64,000 nucleotides of DNA, taken from assembly GCF_002807665.1 (NCBI RefSeq), contig NZ_PEAY01000003.1, positions 124,503 to 188,502 on the forward strand, written 5' to 3'. The first letter of the stretch is position 1, and every line of letters begins with the position of its first letter. The position numbers were made by a program, and so were the translations under genes. Below the pieces are notes generated by a model. It was not told the DNA's origin and searched no databases. It saw nothing but the letters and a program-made list of their open reading frames with translations. Shown piece by piece: positions 1 to 9,017 of this stretch. The DNA comes from Neoalteromonas facilis. GTDB taxonomy: Bacteria > Pseudomonadota > Gammaproteobacteria > Enterobacterales > Alteromonadaceae.

Positions 1-290
1 ATTAACTGCGTTGTTTTGGATGCCGCAGCAGTACCCACAACACCTTCGCCAAATTGAAGGAGTAAAGGGTTAACAATGTTCGTTCGAGTAACATCAGTTT
101 TATTATCGCCCGCAGCGACTTGACGCAGAAGTCCATCATCGTCAACTAAATAAATGACAACATCTTCAAAGCCTAGTTTTGCGATCACTTGCCGTGCCAG
201 GTACCACACAACCTCTGAAGCTTCATTCATGGAAATCAGTTTGTTGGCGTAATCAGCAATAATCTCTATGGAGTCGTAGTCTGTAGACAA
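1..290 (-). CDS. N-terminal part of a GAF-domain signalling protein (truncated by window edge)
   Basis: The minus-strand frame is open from about 335 to the window edge and gives a GAF-like N-terminus. It contains EVVWYLARQVIAKLGFED, then VIYLVDDDG, then a segment ending LLLQFGEGVVGTAAASKT, which matches GAF domains at the front of sensor histidine kinases and diguanylate cyclases. I place the start at a TTG (290..288) because AGGGTGGGA lies six bases upstream. The next in-frame ATG (about 230) would cut into the first helix of the GAF domain, and an upstream TTG (335) has no ribosome site. The output domain lies outside the window, so the class of protein is inferred from the GAF domain only. 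Confidence 0.6.
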   Translation of the reverse strand, partial: MSTDYDSIEIIADYANKLISMNEASEVVWYLARQVIAKLGFEDVVIYLVDDDGLLRQVAAGDNKTDVTRTNIVNPLLLQFGEGVVGTAAASKTTQL

Positions 291-568
291 ATCCCACCCT
301 AATACTGCTATGGCGTTACTTAATAATAGTAGCAATTACAATCTAAACGCTAAAGGTTGAGAAGAATATTTGTCAATATTCTAAAATGTCAGTGAAAAGC
401 AGTGTTGTTCACGAAGTAAATTCGCATCAACGCAACCTCAAATATCAACCATTGACTAGAAAGTGAAGTTAGCTTGTTGGGCTCACTCTTCCTCTGTGGA
501 GTACGTTTCATCTCGTTTTTCATCATTAATGGTGTTACAGGGGGAGAGTCAAGACTACTGGTAGTCTG

Positions 569-1318
569 TCACTGCACTTTGTTAACTGCATTAGCGATGA
601 AGTCTTGTTGGCGAAGGCGCTCAATTTCGCTATCAAAAAGTGCTGCCAACTGTTTGGCATCTGAGCGATGCGAGCCAATACCGAGAAATAAATCTACGGG
701 TGGTAGCACAGCACCAGCTTCCATAATTTCGTCTACCATGTTGAGCTTTTTAGCTGTGAACATGACTGCTGCCCGATCTTCGTAATACACATTGAGTTTG
801 TTATTGCGCATGAGATTGAGTGCTCTTGCGATATGTTGCTCACCCTCGATATAGTAATTGAGTTTTGTCTCGCCCAGCAGCCATTCCAACTCATGATAGT
901 CAAGTCCTGAGGTTAGACCGAGCAAGACCTTGCTGTGCGATTGATCTCTATGGTATCGCCATGGGAAATCTTTGCGTACAAAAAATACTTGTGCTGATTG
1001 CAGGATAGGTTGTTGCGGAAAAATAACCTTATCTTTGAGAGTGAAGTTGAATGGTACGCAAAGAAGCATAATATCGATTTTGCCACTAACCAGATTGCGC
1101 TTTAGGCGAGCATAAGGGGCAGCTTCAAATTTAATGGAATAGTCTTTAAACACCTCACGAACAATGATGTTGGCGTAGCCTTCACCGTCTATTTCTTCAT
1201 GACCAGAGTGAGGCAATAGATTCTCAACACCAATCACTAAAGGCAATTTTTCTGCTTGGCTTAGCGCTGAGAAAAACACAGTGATTAACATCAATAGCGC
1301 TCGAAAGTATCGTAACAA
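569..1318 (-). CDS. Periplasmic solute-binding-like protein (SBP_bac_3 type)
   Basis: About 249 residues: a signal peptide (LRYFRALLMLITVFFSALSQA) followed by a domain resembling family 3 extracellular solute-binding proteins. Typical signatures are LVIGVENLLPHSG at the N-terminus, YANIIVREVF, a lobe-hinge region with KIDIMLLCVPF, and a late RAAVMFT segment. No transporter permease or ATPase is adjacent, so it may be a stand-alone binding protein; many such orphan proteins in marine gammaproteobacteria have no known ligand. The start is chosen at a TTG (1318) with GGAGG just upstream and the signal peptide directly following. An in-frame ATG at 1369 and a TTG at 1396 would add an implausible hydrophilic extension. 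Function beyond ligand binding is not determinable. Confidence 0.65.
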   Translation of the reverse strand: MLRYFRALLMLITVFFSALSQAEKLPLVIGVENLLPHSGHEEIDGEGYANIIVREVFKDYSIKFEAAPYARLKRNLVSGKIDIMLLCVPFNFTLKDKVIFPQQPILQSAQVFFVRKDFPWRYHRDQSHSKVLLGLTSGLDYHELEWLLGETKLNYYIEGEQHIARALNLMRNNKLNVYYEDRAAVMFTAKKLNMVDEIMEAGAVLPPVDLFLGIGSHRSDAKQLAALFDSEIERLRQQDFIANAVNKVQ

Positions 1319-1528
1319 AACGCCTCCATGTGAATATTTATCATCAGACAACTTGTTTGAACAACGCATTCTGTTTGCAGTCGAATACGTCAGCAACAGT
1401 ATAAATTGCTTTGGTGTTTTTTATTTTAGTTCATAAAACCAAGTGTTGTTGCTTTAATGAGAAATAACAGTCAAGTTTTATGTTGTGGAAAGGTGCGGGC
1501 CGATTGTGTTTATTGGTCCGGAGAAATA

Positions 1529-2224
1529 TCACTCGCTTAGACGGTATTCTTTTAGCATATCAATGGTTTCAGTTATTTCGCCTTTAGCTTGTTTTAAGTT
1601 TCGCAAACGCACCGACGTTTCATTCCACGCAAACCCCAACATGTTTTTAAAGATTGGTTTATTCAATATGCTCGGATCAATCAGCTTTTGATCAATCATA
1701 TCTGCATGGCGCACCCACATAGGGATAAACTCATCATCTAGACCTTGTAGGTAATTTTGCTGAAACGTTTGTTGGATAGAGTAGCGTTTGTTAATTTTAA
1801 GCAGTCTGCGCTTGATGGAATCATCGCTGAGTAACTTAAAGTCACCGCTTTCCCGCATTGATGTAAAGGTAAAGTCCTGTGGTGTAAAAAAATAGTAGTT
1901 GTTAACGATCCTAGCAGCTTGTACTGCCTGTTCTTTAGCTTCAATCGAGGCAAGGTTGCCATCAAATGATTGAAAGAATTGAATGGCCTCTTGCAAAGCT
2001 TGGACCTTTTTCTGCAAGGCGGGGATCAGATCTTCAATGAGCTCCTGATCTACGATCAAGTCTTGTTCAAGTTGGTATAGGTAACTGAGTTGCTTTTGGT
2101 GATTGTTCCACTGTTCGACTTTGTTTTCTGTCCATAAAGCCAAATAAATGCCTAACACTAAAAGCACTAAGTCTTTCCAAAAGTGTGCAAATCCTTTGAG
2201 GAACTTTCTAAGGTAATGAGCCAT
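1529..2224 (-). CDS. Small membrane-anchored protein of unknown function (DUF6090-like)
   Basis: 231 residues. A single membrane segment near residues 17-32 (DLVLLVLGIYLALWTENK) is followed by a long, mostly helical soluble part rich in Gln, Leu and Glu with coiled-coil character (about 35-90). The pattern of a short basic N-terminus, one helix ending in ALWTEN, then WNNHQKQ resembles the DUF6090 family, whose role is unknown. The resemblance is from memory of the family pattern, not a search. It stands alone between the exported FGE-like gene upstream and the solute-binding gene downstream, with no overlap that would indicate an operon. Confidence 0.7.
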   Translation of the reverse strand: MAHYLRKFLKGFAHFWKDLVLLVLGIYLALWTENKVEQWNNHQKQLSYLYQLEQDLIVDQELIEDLIPALQKKVQALQEAIQFFQSFDGNLASIEAKEQAVQAARIVNNYYFFTPQDFTFTSMRESGDFKLLSDDSIKRRLLKINKRYSIQQTFQQNYLQGLDDEFIPMWVRHADMIDQKLIDPSILNKPIFKNMLGFAWNETSVRLRNLKQAKGEITETIDMLKEYRLSE

Positions 2225-2404
2225 GTATTTTTTACACCAACTGTTGATTATCTCGCTTTTTACATCTTAGTCGGTAAAAGATTAGCTGAAGTTTAAATTA
2301 GGTGTTTTAGGCGTTAAATAATCATGGGATTTTACCTGCGAACAACCTGAGCATTTCGAGCCTTCATGGATGGCTGTGAACGTTAGGTATCCAGCTGAAT
2401 GTGA

Positions 2405-2435
2405 AAATACCGAAACGCCAATGGTTTCGGTATTT
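2405..2435 (-). terminator. Rho-independent terminator after the FGE-like gene
   Basis: A perfect 12-bp stem (2405-2416 with 2424-2435, AAATACCGAAAC and its complement) encloses a seven-base loop. Read on the minus strand it is followed by a short T run. It lies 60 bases beyond the stop of the minus-strand gene ending at 2496. Confidence 0.8.
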
Positions 2436-2495
2436 GTGGAGATATTAAGGCTAGCTCATGTTCGAATTTATTTAAATATTGATATTGCTTACTGT

Positions 2496-4205
2496 TCAAA
2501 TGGCTTTAAATGCTATCCAAGTTAAACTCCAGCGATCAAAACCAGCACGATTGATTTTTAGCTCAATAGTTTGCCTTCCCTGTGCTAATTCAACTTGGAA
2601 GCGATCTGATTTCCTATCATCTACCTTCGCAGAATAATCCACATTCGCTAGTAATGTATTACCGCTCCATAATTCGAAGAATCGACCAGATTGCAGGCTT
2701 CTTCCCGCGTAATTGAATTGATAATGTCCGGCAGTTTCAACATCTACATCAAAGCGAATAGTAACAGTGTCTTGGGCTGTCACTGGGTGAGTCTTAAATA
2801 AGAAATATCGTTCAGGACGCTTTTCGTTTGCAGGCGAACGACGTAATTCGACATTGCCGAGATAGCTTGCTTGATTAACGTCAAACTGACCGGGAATTTG
2901 CAATGGCGTTTTAGTGGTTTGAGTGATTGAGACTGGGAGACTTGGTAAGCTTTCATTGTCCTCAGCGACAGCAACAATTAAGAAGCTAGTTATTGATTTA
3001 TCTGCGTCAACAGCAATACGATTTTGCGCTACTTCTACGCGTTTAATTTTCTCGTAATTATTCTTAAAAAAGCCTCCCATCCGGTGAGATTCAGGGTACT
3101 TGTTGCGATAAATATCATAATGTGTCAATTGCACATCTGAAGAGTGTTGCCATACCAATTCAAGCTTGGTGGAAGAAGACGAATACAATACCGCTTGTTT
3201 AACGGGTTTTACTAGTTGGCCTCGAGTATCCATACGTTGTTGTTGAGCTTCAATGAGATCGCGTTGGAACTGCTGCGTCGAGGAGTGTTCAATGTTCTCC
3301 AAGCTGGCTGTTACCAAACGAAAGCCAGTGTCGGCTGACACATTCCACCCAGCGCTTTTGACTCTTCCACGAAAGTGAAGTGGCTTAGCCGGGTAGTGCC
3401 AGCTACCGCCCTTAACAGTATAAAATTCGCAGTCATCGTTTTTGCCAGCAGTGTTGGGCTTGTACCCTTCCGCGCTATAACAAGATCGGGTGAATTCCAA
3501 TACGTTGCCTGCTATATCAAATAAGCCAAAAGGGTTGGGTCGATACATACCCACCACCGAGTTAAACGCCTCGCCATCATCGCATTGCGAAATACCAATA
3601 AAGCCCAGATTGCTATAGCCATAGATTTGATTATTAACCGACTCACCGCTGTAATCACCAACATTGCCGTATTCACAGGCTTGATTTTCTAATGGGTCGT
3701 TTCCCCAGAAAAAGCGTGTAGTGGTATTGCCTCTGGCTGCATATTCCCATTGCTGTTCTGTTGGTAAGTGAAACATTATGCCTGTCTTCGATGACAGCCA
3801 TTGGGCGTAGGCACTTGCCGTTGCTTGGCTTATGCATGTTACAGGTTGATAATCGCTATAGCTGTAGCGATGCTTATCCCATCGTCCGTTGCCTATATGG
3901 GTTGGGCCACGCAGACCTTCTTTATCGAAGAAATCATTACATGTTGACTCAACGTTGAAGCCAGTGTCCTCAGCAAATCTTCGAAACTCGGCAACCGTTA
4001 CTGGGTAGCGTCCAATTTGAAATGCCTCGATGGCAACAGTGTGTTGGGGTTGAGTGGCAGGATCACCGTCCAATGTTCCCATGATAAAAGTACCAGCTGG
4101 AATAGGCGTCATAGGGGGAACAATCGGATTTGTTGTTTGAGCTTGAGTCATAGTTGAGCTCAACGATAAAAGTAAAAGGCTTAGTAGCCACGCTCGATAT
4201 TGCAT
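2496..4205 (-). CDS. Exported formylglycine-generating-enzyme-fold (SUMF1/PvdO-like) protein with C-terminal beta domain
   Basis: About 569 residues. A signal peptide (WLLSLLLLSLSSTMTQAQ) precedes a sulfatase-modifying-factor fold at about 30-305: PIPAGTFIMGT, QPVTCISQATASAYAQWLS, LPTEQQWEYAARG, FGLFDIAGNVLEF, VKGGSWH and SADTGFRLV. The catalytic cysteine pair of true formylglycine-generating enzymes is not seen in the GGSWHYPAKPLHFRGR region, so oxidation of sulfatases is unlikely; homologues such as PvdO and EgtB do other chemistry. The remaining 260 residues are beta-rich with a fibronectin-like segment and a jelly-roll-like end. The second ATG (4205) is preferred because AGGA is six bases before it but directly abuts the first ATG. 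A CadC-like regulator is encoded immediately upstream on the same strand. Confidence 0.8.
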   Translation of the reverse strand: MQYRAWLLSLLLLSLSSTMTQAQTTNPIVPPMTPIPAGTFIMGTLDGDPATQPQHTVAIEAFQIGRYPVTVAEFRRFAEDTGFNVESTCNDFFDKEGLRGPTHIGNGRWDKHRYSYSDYQPVTCISQATASAYAQWLSSKTGIMFHLPTEQQWEYAARGNTTTRFFWGNDPLENQACEYGNVGDYSGESVNNQIYGYSNLGFIGISQCDDGEAFNSVVGMYRPNPFGLFDIAGNVLEFTRSCYSAEGYKPNTAGKNDDCEFYTVKGGSWHYPAKPLHFRGRVKSAGWNVSADTGFRLVTASLENIEHSSTQQFQRDLIEAQQQRMDTRGQLVKPVKQAVLYSSSSTKLELVWQHSSDVQLTHYDIYRNKYPESHRMGGFFKNNYEKIKRVEVAQNRIAVDADKSITSFLIVAVAEDNESLPSLPVSITQTTKTPLQIPGQFDVNQASYLGNVELRRSPANEKRPERYFLFKTHPVTAQDTVTIRFDVDVETAGHYQFNYAGRSLQSGRFFELWSGNTLLANVDYSAKVDDRKSDRFQVELAQGRQTIELKINRAGFDRWSLTWIAFKAI

Positions 4206-4353
4206 CTGCATTCCTTCGGTTTGTATTTGAAGGTGCAGGGTAGGTGCCAGTGTTTATTCTGTCCTAAAATCAAAATGATATTTTTCTATTAAAATTATTG
4301 GTTTAATTTTCAGTAGGTTATGCCGTCTCACTCTTTATACTAATAAAGGAAGA

Positions 4354-6174
4354 TCAGAAATTGTTCACAAACCTAGCGAATTTGGCAGCGTTTTGATCTT
4401 TCCAACGTCTTGTCGCATTCACATTGATATAGTCGACAAGCGATTGTCGGGAAATTTCGGTAAGGTGCTCTTGAGGTAGTGACAACAATAGCAAAGCACT
4501 GTCTAAACTATCTTGTTTTTGTTGTGATAATTGTGCGTCGTGAAAAGCAGTAGACGCATGTAAAACCCCCTCAGATAAGTTGCCTTTGGCTATTTCAATG
4601 TGTGCTTTAGACAACGATTGAAATGATGATCTTTGCCACGACTTGAGCGTGGAAAAAGCATCGCTCCATTGTCCCGAGGAAATGTGAAAGTCTCTTAACT
4701 GTTGAGCAGCTGAGTAAAACACTGGTTCATACTGAGGATCGTATGGCATAGAGAGTATGTCAGCAAGGTGACCAGCCCTGATAGTTGGATCTGATTCAAT
4801 CCACGCTTCTGTGTTCCATATAGGTACCCAATGCACAGTTGCCATGTGGTTTAGCGTTATCAGTTGTTTAGCAAAATCTAGCTGGCTATAAGCCATATCT
4901 AGATTACTGTCTTTGGATGCAATAAACGCTTGTATGCGGTGAGCATTTAACTCCAATAGTGGTTCGTTAGCCTGTCTTGCAATTCCGGCAGCTTCATTTA
5001 GTGACTGTATACCGGCTCTAAAATCCGAACTTACCAAGTGATGCCAAGCCAATTCTAATTGAAGCTCTGCGATTAACGGGGGAATGTTCATTGGTGTGAG
5101 TTGCTTAATCGCTTCATCCAGCTCAACTCTCGCGTCAGCAAACTGCTTATTTTCAAACAAAGCTTTGGATTTCATCCATAACAGCATAGCGTAATCAAAT
5201 TCACTACTGGGTTCACTCAGGTACGCATCAATTAATGTTGATGCGCGATGCCAGTCTGCTGATTCAAAATGTAATTTGATAACTTCCCGGTTCAGCAATG
5301 AAGAATCATCAATTAGTTGCAGGGCCGCTAGCGCTATGTTTGGGTTGGAATGATCAAAATAGTTTTGCTTATTGAGTTGCTGTATCACTGACTGCAATGT
5401 TTCAAATGCTTTGTCTTGCGTTTCGGCAATCAAATAATCGCTCCAATGGCGTCTTTTACCCTGCACGTGAAAACGTAAAACTGCGTGTTCGGCAAATGGA
5501 TAGGCTTTTATTGCGATAAGCAAATGGCCTTCAGGCGATAACGCACCAAAGGTCGAACTAGGAGAGTCGAAAAGAGACTGCACACTAGCAGCACTCGTAT
5601 TCTGCAAAGACTCAAGAGATTGACCGTCTGTGAATTGATATAAACCACCAACTGCAGCATTTTTTGTGTGCAAAATGCGATAACCCAAAAAGGTTGAAAT
5701 AGCCACTAAAATGACAATGACAAAGAGGGTGCGAACCAATGTTATTGGTTTCCTTTGAGTTACCTTGTATGGCGAAGTGAGTTCTTTTTGATTTTCAGTC
5801 GGTGAGATAGGTTTCTGAGAAGTACTAGCCTCTTTGGCTGCATCAGGTTGTAATTCATCAGTTTCGGTTTGCGCAGTTAACTCTAGAGTCGGCAATTGCC
5901 ACTGATAGCCTTTTTTGGAGAAGGTTTTAATCGCAGCGTCGCCAAATACACTGCGAAGCAGGCTTATGTTTTGAAAAATCACCTGTTCAGACACGACACG
6001 GTCTGACCATACAAAATCAAGGATTTCAGCTTTGGATACGATGTTATGACGTTCATTTAACAGCAAGAGAAGCAGCAAACTCGCCTTCTCATTCAGAGCA
6101 TGTATAACGCCGTTTCGTTTTAGCAGCCTTTTTTCGGCTTCGAATTCAAAATCATCAAAGGCGTATAGAGTCAT
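4354..6174 (-). CDS. CadC/ToxR-like membrane transcriptional regulator with TPR periplasmic domain
   Basis: 606 residues. An OmpR/PhoB-type winged helix occupies about 5-95 (FEFEAEKRLLKRNG, SKAEILDFVW, VVSEQVIFQNISLLRSVFGD, FSKKGYQWQLP). A polar linker rich in Gln, Thr and Glu follows, then one membrane helix at about 150-170 (LVRTLFVIVILVAISTFLGY). The C-terminal half is helical and TPR-like, including LWMKSKALFENKQFADARVELDEA. CadC-type proteins bind DNA while in the inner membrane and sense a periplasmic signal directly. The gene is followed by the exported FGE-like gene 148 bases downstream, a plausible target. No phosphoacceptor domain is present. Confidence 0.88.
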   Translation of the reverse strand: MTLYAFDDFEFEAEKRLLKRNGVIHALNEKASLLLLLLLNERHNIVSKAEILDFVWSDRVVSEQVIFQNISLLRSVFGDAAIKTFSKKGYQWQLPTLELTAQTETDELQPDAAKEASTSQKPISPTENQKELTSPYKVTQRKPITLVRTLFVIVILVAISTFLGYRILHTKNAAVGGLYQFTDGQSLESLQNTSAASVQSLFDSPSSTFGALSPEGHLLIAIKAYPFAEHAVLRFHVQGKRRHWSDYLIAETQDKAFETLQSVIQQLNKQNYFDHSNPNIALAALQLIDDSSLLNREVIKLHFESADWHRASTLIDAYLSEPSSEFDYAMLLWMKSKALFENKQFADARVELDEAIKQLTPMNIPPLIAELQLELAWHHLVSSDFRAGIQSLNEAAGIARQANEPLLELNAHRIQAFIASKDSNLDMAYSQLDFAKQLITLNHMATVHWVPIWNTEAWIESDPTIRAGHLADILSMPYDPQYEPVFYSAAQQLRDFHISSGQWSDAFSTLKSWQRSSFQSLSKAHIEIAKGNLSEGVLHASTAFHDAQLSQQKQDSLDSALLLLSLPQEHLTEISRQSLVDYINVNATRRWKDQNAAKFARFVNNF

Positions 6175-6417
6175 TGTTTGTCCGCATAGATAACGCCCAG
6201 TCTGCTGAATAGGCGAGAGGTAACTTGAAAGTCACCTCTCTTTACAGTAGCCGTGAATGAATTACTTAAAAAGTAGGTGTTATTGTATTCGTAAACGTTG
6301 GCGGATGCATTAAGGAAAAGACGACTTCACAATAGACGTGAATGTTATATATAAACGTTTGGTGAAAATACACCGCTGAATATTGGATAAACGACATTTC
6401 CTAAATCAACAAAGGCG

Positions 6418-7116
6418 CTAAGCTATCCCGCCATCAGTAACAAAATAGGCGGTCAGGCTCAATGAATTGATCAATCCATGAGCGAGAATAAGAGGAAATA
6501 ACTTGCGATTGGTGAAGAGGTAAACAACACCGAGTATCACCGCCACCAATGCCGTACCAATGATGCCAGGGATCCCCTGTGAGATATGCAGCATGCCAAA
6601 AATGCCAGCATGTAAAATCAGAGCGGCTGTAATGCCAGCTTTGCGATCACCAAATAAAACGATTAGATGATTAAGTAGGAAGCCGCGCATCAGGAGTTCC
6701 TCACCAACGGCTGCACCCATCCATATGACAAACAACAGATAGGCTAAAAACAACCAAATATTACCTAGGAAGAACTCAAAGCGGTCGGTGGAGCTTTCGG
6801 GGATTGTTAGACCCATAAGTTCACTTAAAAGCGGGATAAAACCACCTAACACGACAAGCGAAGCAGCGATCACCAATAACGCAATGCCAAACGCCTTTAA
6901 CCAACCTTTCATGCCGTGTGGGAGGGTAAGCCCTTTGTCTCGCCATGAGATATTTTGCTTTCGCATGAAAAGGGTAGCCAAGATAATACCGCACCACATG
7001 GCGATTGAACCTGCTCCAATCAGTTCATAGCGATCGGCAAATTCTTTAACTAGCAGCATCAAACCGAGCACAGCAGCGATCTCAAATACTTTGTGTTGCT
7101 TTAGGGATAACGTCAT
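6418..7116 (-). CDS. CPBP (CAAX-like) family intramembrane metalloprotease
   Basis: 232 residues, almost entirely membrane helices. The family motifs are present: EELLMRGFLLNHL (the EExxxR box), HAGIFGMLH and LAHGLINS, which carry the glutamates and histidines proposed to bind the metal. Bacterial CPBP proteins are linked to prenyl-protein-type proteolysis or bacteriocin immunity, but the substrate here is unknown. It is divergent from a LysR regulator gene, with 130 bases between the two starts, so it is a likely target of that regulator. Confidence 0.88.
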   Translation of the reverse strand: MTLSLKQHKVFEIAAVLGLMLLVKEFADRYELIGAGSIAMWCGIILATLFMRKQNISWRDKGLTLPHGMKGWLKAFGIALLVIAASLVVLGGFIPLLSELMGLTIPESSTDRFEFFLGNIWLFLAYLLFVIWMGAAVGEELLMRGFLLNHLIVLFGDRKAGITAALILHAGIFGMLHISQGIPGIIGTALVAVILGVVYLFTNRKLFPLILAHGLINSLSLTAYFVTDGGIA

Positions 7117-7178
7117 TAATATCTCTCTACGGACTAAATCGGTGTCTCGCGTGTAGTTGAAAACGCGATAAATTAAAG

Positions 7179-7223
7179 CTTGTAGCGTTTATTACAAGTG
7201 ATTATATTTCATCTAATTATTAG
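7179..7223. promoter_or_regulatory. Candidate LysR operator between divergent genes
   Basis: CTTGTA-N8-TACAAG (7179-7198) is a perfect inverted repeat of the general T-N11-A LysR-box style. A second short palindrome, CTAAT-T-ATTAG, lies at 7213-7223. Both fall in the AT-rich gap between the CPBP protease gene and the LysR gene, where LysR proteins usually bind. Confidence 0.4.
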
Positions 7224-7246
7224 TAAATGAGATAAATGGTGAACCC

Positions 7247-8179
7247 ATGGCGATGCATCCGGCTACCTTGATGTGCCTTCAGGTATTTCATGCGGTGGTA
7301 GATAATGGTAGCTTCAGCAAGGCTTCAAAACAGCTCAATCTTACACAAAGCGCCGTTAGTCATCGAATGAAGCAGTTAGAAGAGTTAGCCGGGGTCACTC
7401 TGATAGAACGGTCAACTCGGCATTTTCACGTGACAGAGGCTGGCGAAAAGCTTTATCACCAAACGCGAATGAACTTAGCCGAAATCAGTCGTGCTATAAC
7501 TAGCTTAAGGGCTTCGGTCGACAGTCCGTTGAGCTTAACCACAATATCTTCACTTGCGACCAAGTGGTTACTACCAAAGCTCAGTGAATACAATCGAGCA
7601 TACCCAAATCAGCCTCTATCTGTGTTAACCGATGATAATATTCTTGACCTCAAATATGAAGGGATTGACGCGGCGATCCGGCTAACCGATAGGTTAGATC
7701 CTGATTTGCATATGACATATATATGTGACGAATGGGTCTTTCCTGTGGCAAGTACTTCACTTGTGCAGGCTAGTGACATTATTCACCACCCAGAACGGCT
7801 ACAAAACTACCCTTGGTTGCTGGACTTAGTTACAGAGCAGGGCGGTGATGAAAGCTCTTGGCGAGGTTGGTTACATACACAAGGCTTAAGTGTACCTGAG
7901 GGGCGCTCTGATCAAGGCTTCAGTCGCACGGATATCGCTTTGCAGGCGACATCCGCGGGGCAGGGCGTGGCTATTGCAAGAGCCAGTTTAGTTGATATTG
8001 ATATGTTGGATATGAAGCTGTTTCACCAAGTGGGCCGTGCAGTTAAAATGAAGTACGCGTATTACTTTGTATGTCCGCTTGAGAAGGCCGAGAGAGCCGA
8101 TATCTGCAATTTACGTGAATGGCTGGTTAAGGAGCTCAAAGGTACTTTGGAACAGGTGAAAGAGACGCTAATGATGTAA
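7247..8179 (+). CDS. LysR-family transcriptional regulator (GcvA-like)
   Basis: 310 residues. The N-terminal winged helix (about 6-65) reads LQVFHAVVDNGSFSKASKQL, then LTQSAVSHRMKQLEE, close to the GcvA/AmpR branch. The effector-binding domain follows (about 95-300), with SLATKWLLPKLSEY and a GVAIARASLV segment typical of the branch. It is divergent to the CPBP membrane protease and probably controls it and itself. No ribosome site clearly separates the first ATG (7247) from the ATG two codons later. Inducer unknown. Confidence 0.9.
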   Translation: MAMHPATLMCLQVFHAVVDNGSFSKASKQLNLTQSAVSHRMKQLEELAGVTLIERSTRHFHVTEAGEKLYHQTRMNLAEISRAITSLRASVDSPLSLTTISSLATKWLLPKLSEYNRAYPNQPLSVLTDDNILDLKYEGIDAAIRLTDRLDPDLHMTYICDEWVFPVASTSLVQASDIIHHPERLQNYPWLLDLVTEQGGDESSWRGWLHTQGLSVPEGRSDQGFSRTDIALQATSAGQGVAIARASLVDIDMLDMKLFHQVGRAVKMKYAYYFVCPLEKAERADICNLREWLVKELKGTLEQVKETLMM

Positions 8180-8315
8180 TGTTCGCTATTGCCGAATGGA
8201 AAGTTGTATTTCAATCCTTCAATTGCCCTATACAACCAATGAATGTTCTCAATTTACCTTCATTTCACCTAACGACCTGTACGGTACGACAAACTTTCAC
8301 GCATGAGTGGCAATT

Positions 8316-9017
8316 ATGTCGTTACCGTTCCACGGCCAGATTAGGTTAAATAATGTAGGTCAATCGTTTTACTTGCAGCAGCAACAAATCTCGCTATTCC
8401 AAAATGTGAGTTTGTCGATTAAACAAGGTCAATCGTACGCAATTACCGGGCCTTCGGGATCGGGAAAGTCCAGCTTGCTGATGCTGATGTCGGGATTGGA
8501 GAGACCAACTTCCGGCAGCGTACATTATTCCAACAAAACACAACAAATACCTGTTCATCAATTGCGTGAGGATATTGGGTTTATTTTCCAGCAATTTCAT
8601 TTACTACCAGAGCTTGATGCCCTCAATAATGTGGCGTTGCCACTCAGGTTGAGGGGCTTAAAAAACGCAGAAAGCAAGGCGCAAGAGTGGCTTGAAAAAG
8701 TCGGTCTGGGTCATAGGCTGAAGCACAAATCCACACAGTTGAGTGGTGGAGAGCAACAACGAGTAGCCATTGCCCGAGCTTTAGTGTTTGAACCGAAGTT
8801 TATATTCGCTGATGAACCGACAGGAAATCTTGATGCACACAGTGCGCAGGAAGTCACTGATATCTTATTTTCCTGCAGTCAGGCTCATGGGGCAGGGCTT
8901 GTAATTGTTACACACAGTGAAGCGTTGGCCAGACAAGCCCAACACTCACTGGTATTCAGCGATGGTCAGTGTCGGTGGAGTTCTACTTTGTCTGAGGAGG
9001 TCAGTGATGCTAACTGA
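8316..9017 (+). CDS. ABC transporter ATP-binding protein (LolD/YbbA/MacB type)
   Basis: About 233 residues containing all ABC ATPase motifs: Walker [11 protein letters not shown]-loop [22 protein letters not shown], signature [15 protein letters not shown], Walker [13 protein letters not shown] and the switch histidine in VTHSE. This set, especially the NNVALPL region and DEPTGNLD, marks the MacB/LolD/YbbA class, which drives FtsX-fold permeases rather than classic import. The ATG at 8316 is preferred over a GTG nine bases earlier because GAGTGG precedes it. It overlaps the downstream permease by 11 bases, showing translational coupling. Confidence 0.92.
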   Translation: MSLPFHGQIRLNNVGQSFYLQQQQISLFQNVSLSIKQGQSYAITGPSGSGKSSLLMLMSGLERPTSGSVHYSNKTQQIPVHQLREDIGFIFQQFHLLPELDALNNVALPLRLRGLKNAESKAQEWLEKVGLGHRLKHKSTQLSGGEQQRVAIARALVFEPKFIFADEPTGNLDAHSAQEVTDILFSCSQAHGAGLVIVTHSEALARQAQHSLVFSDGQCRWSSTLSEEVSDAN

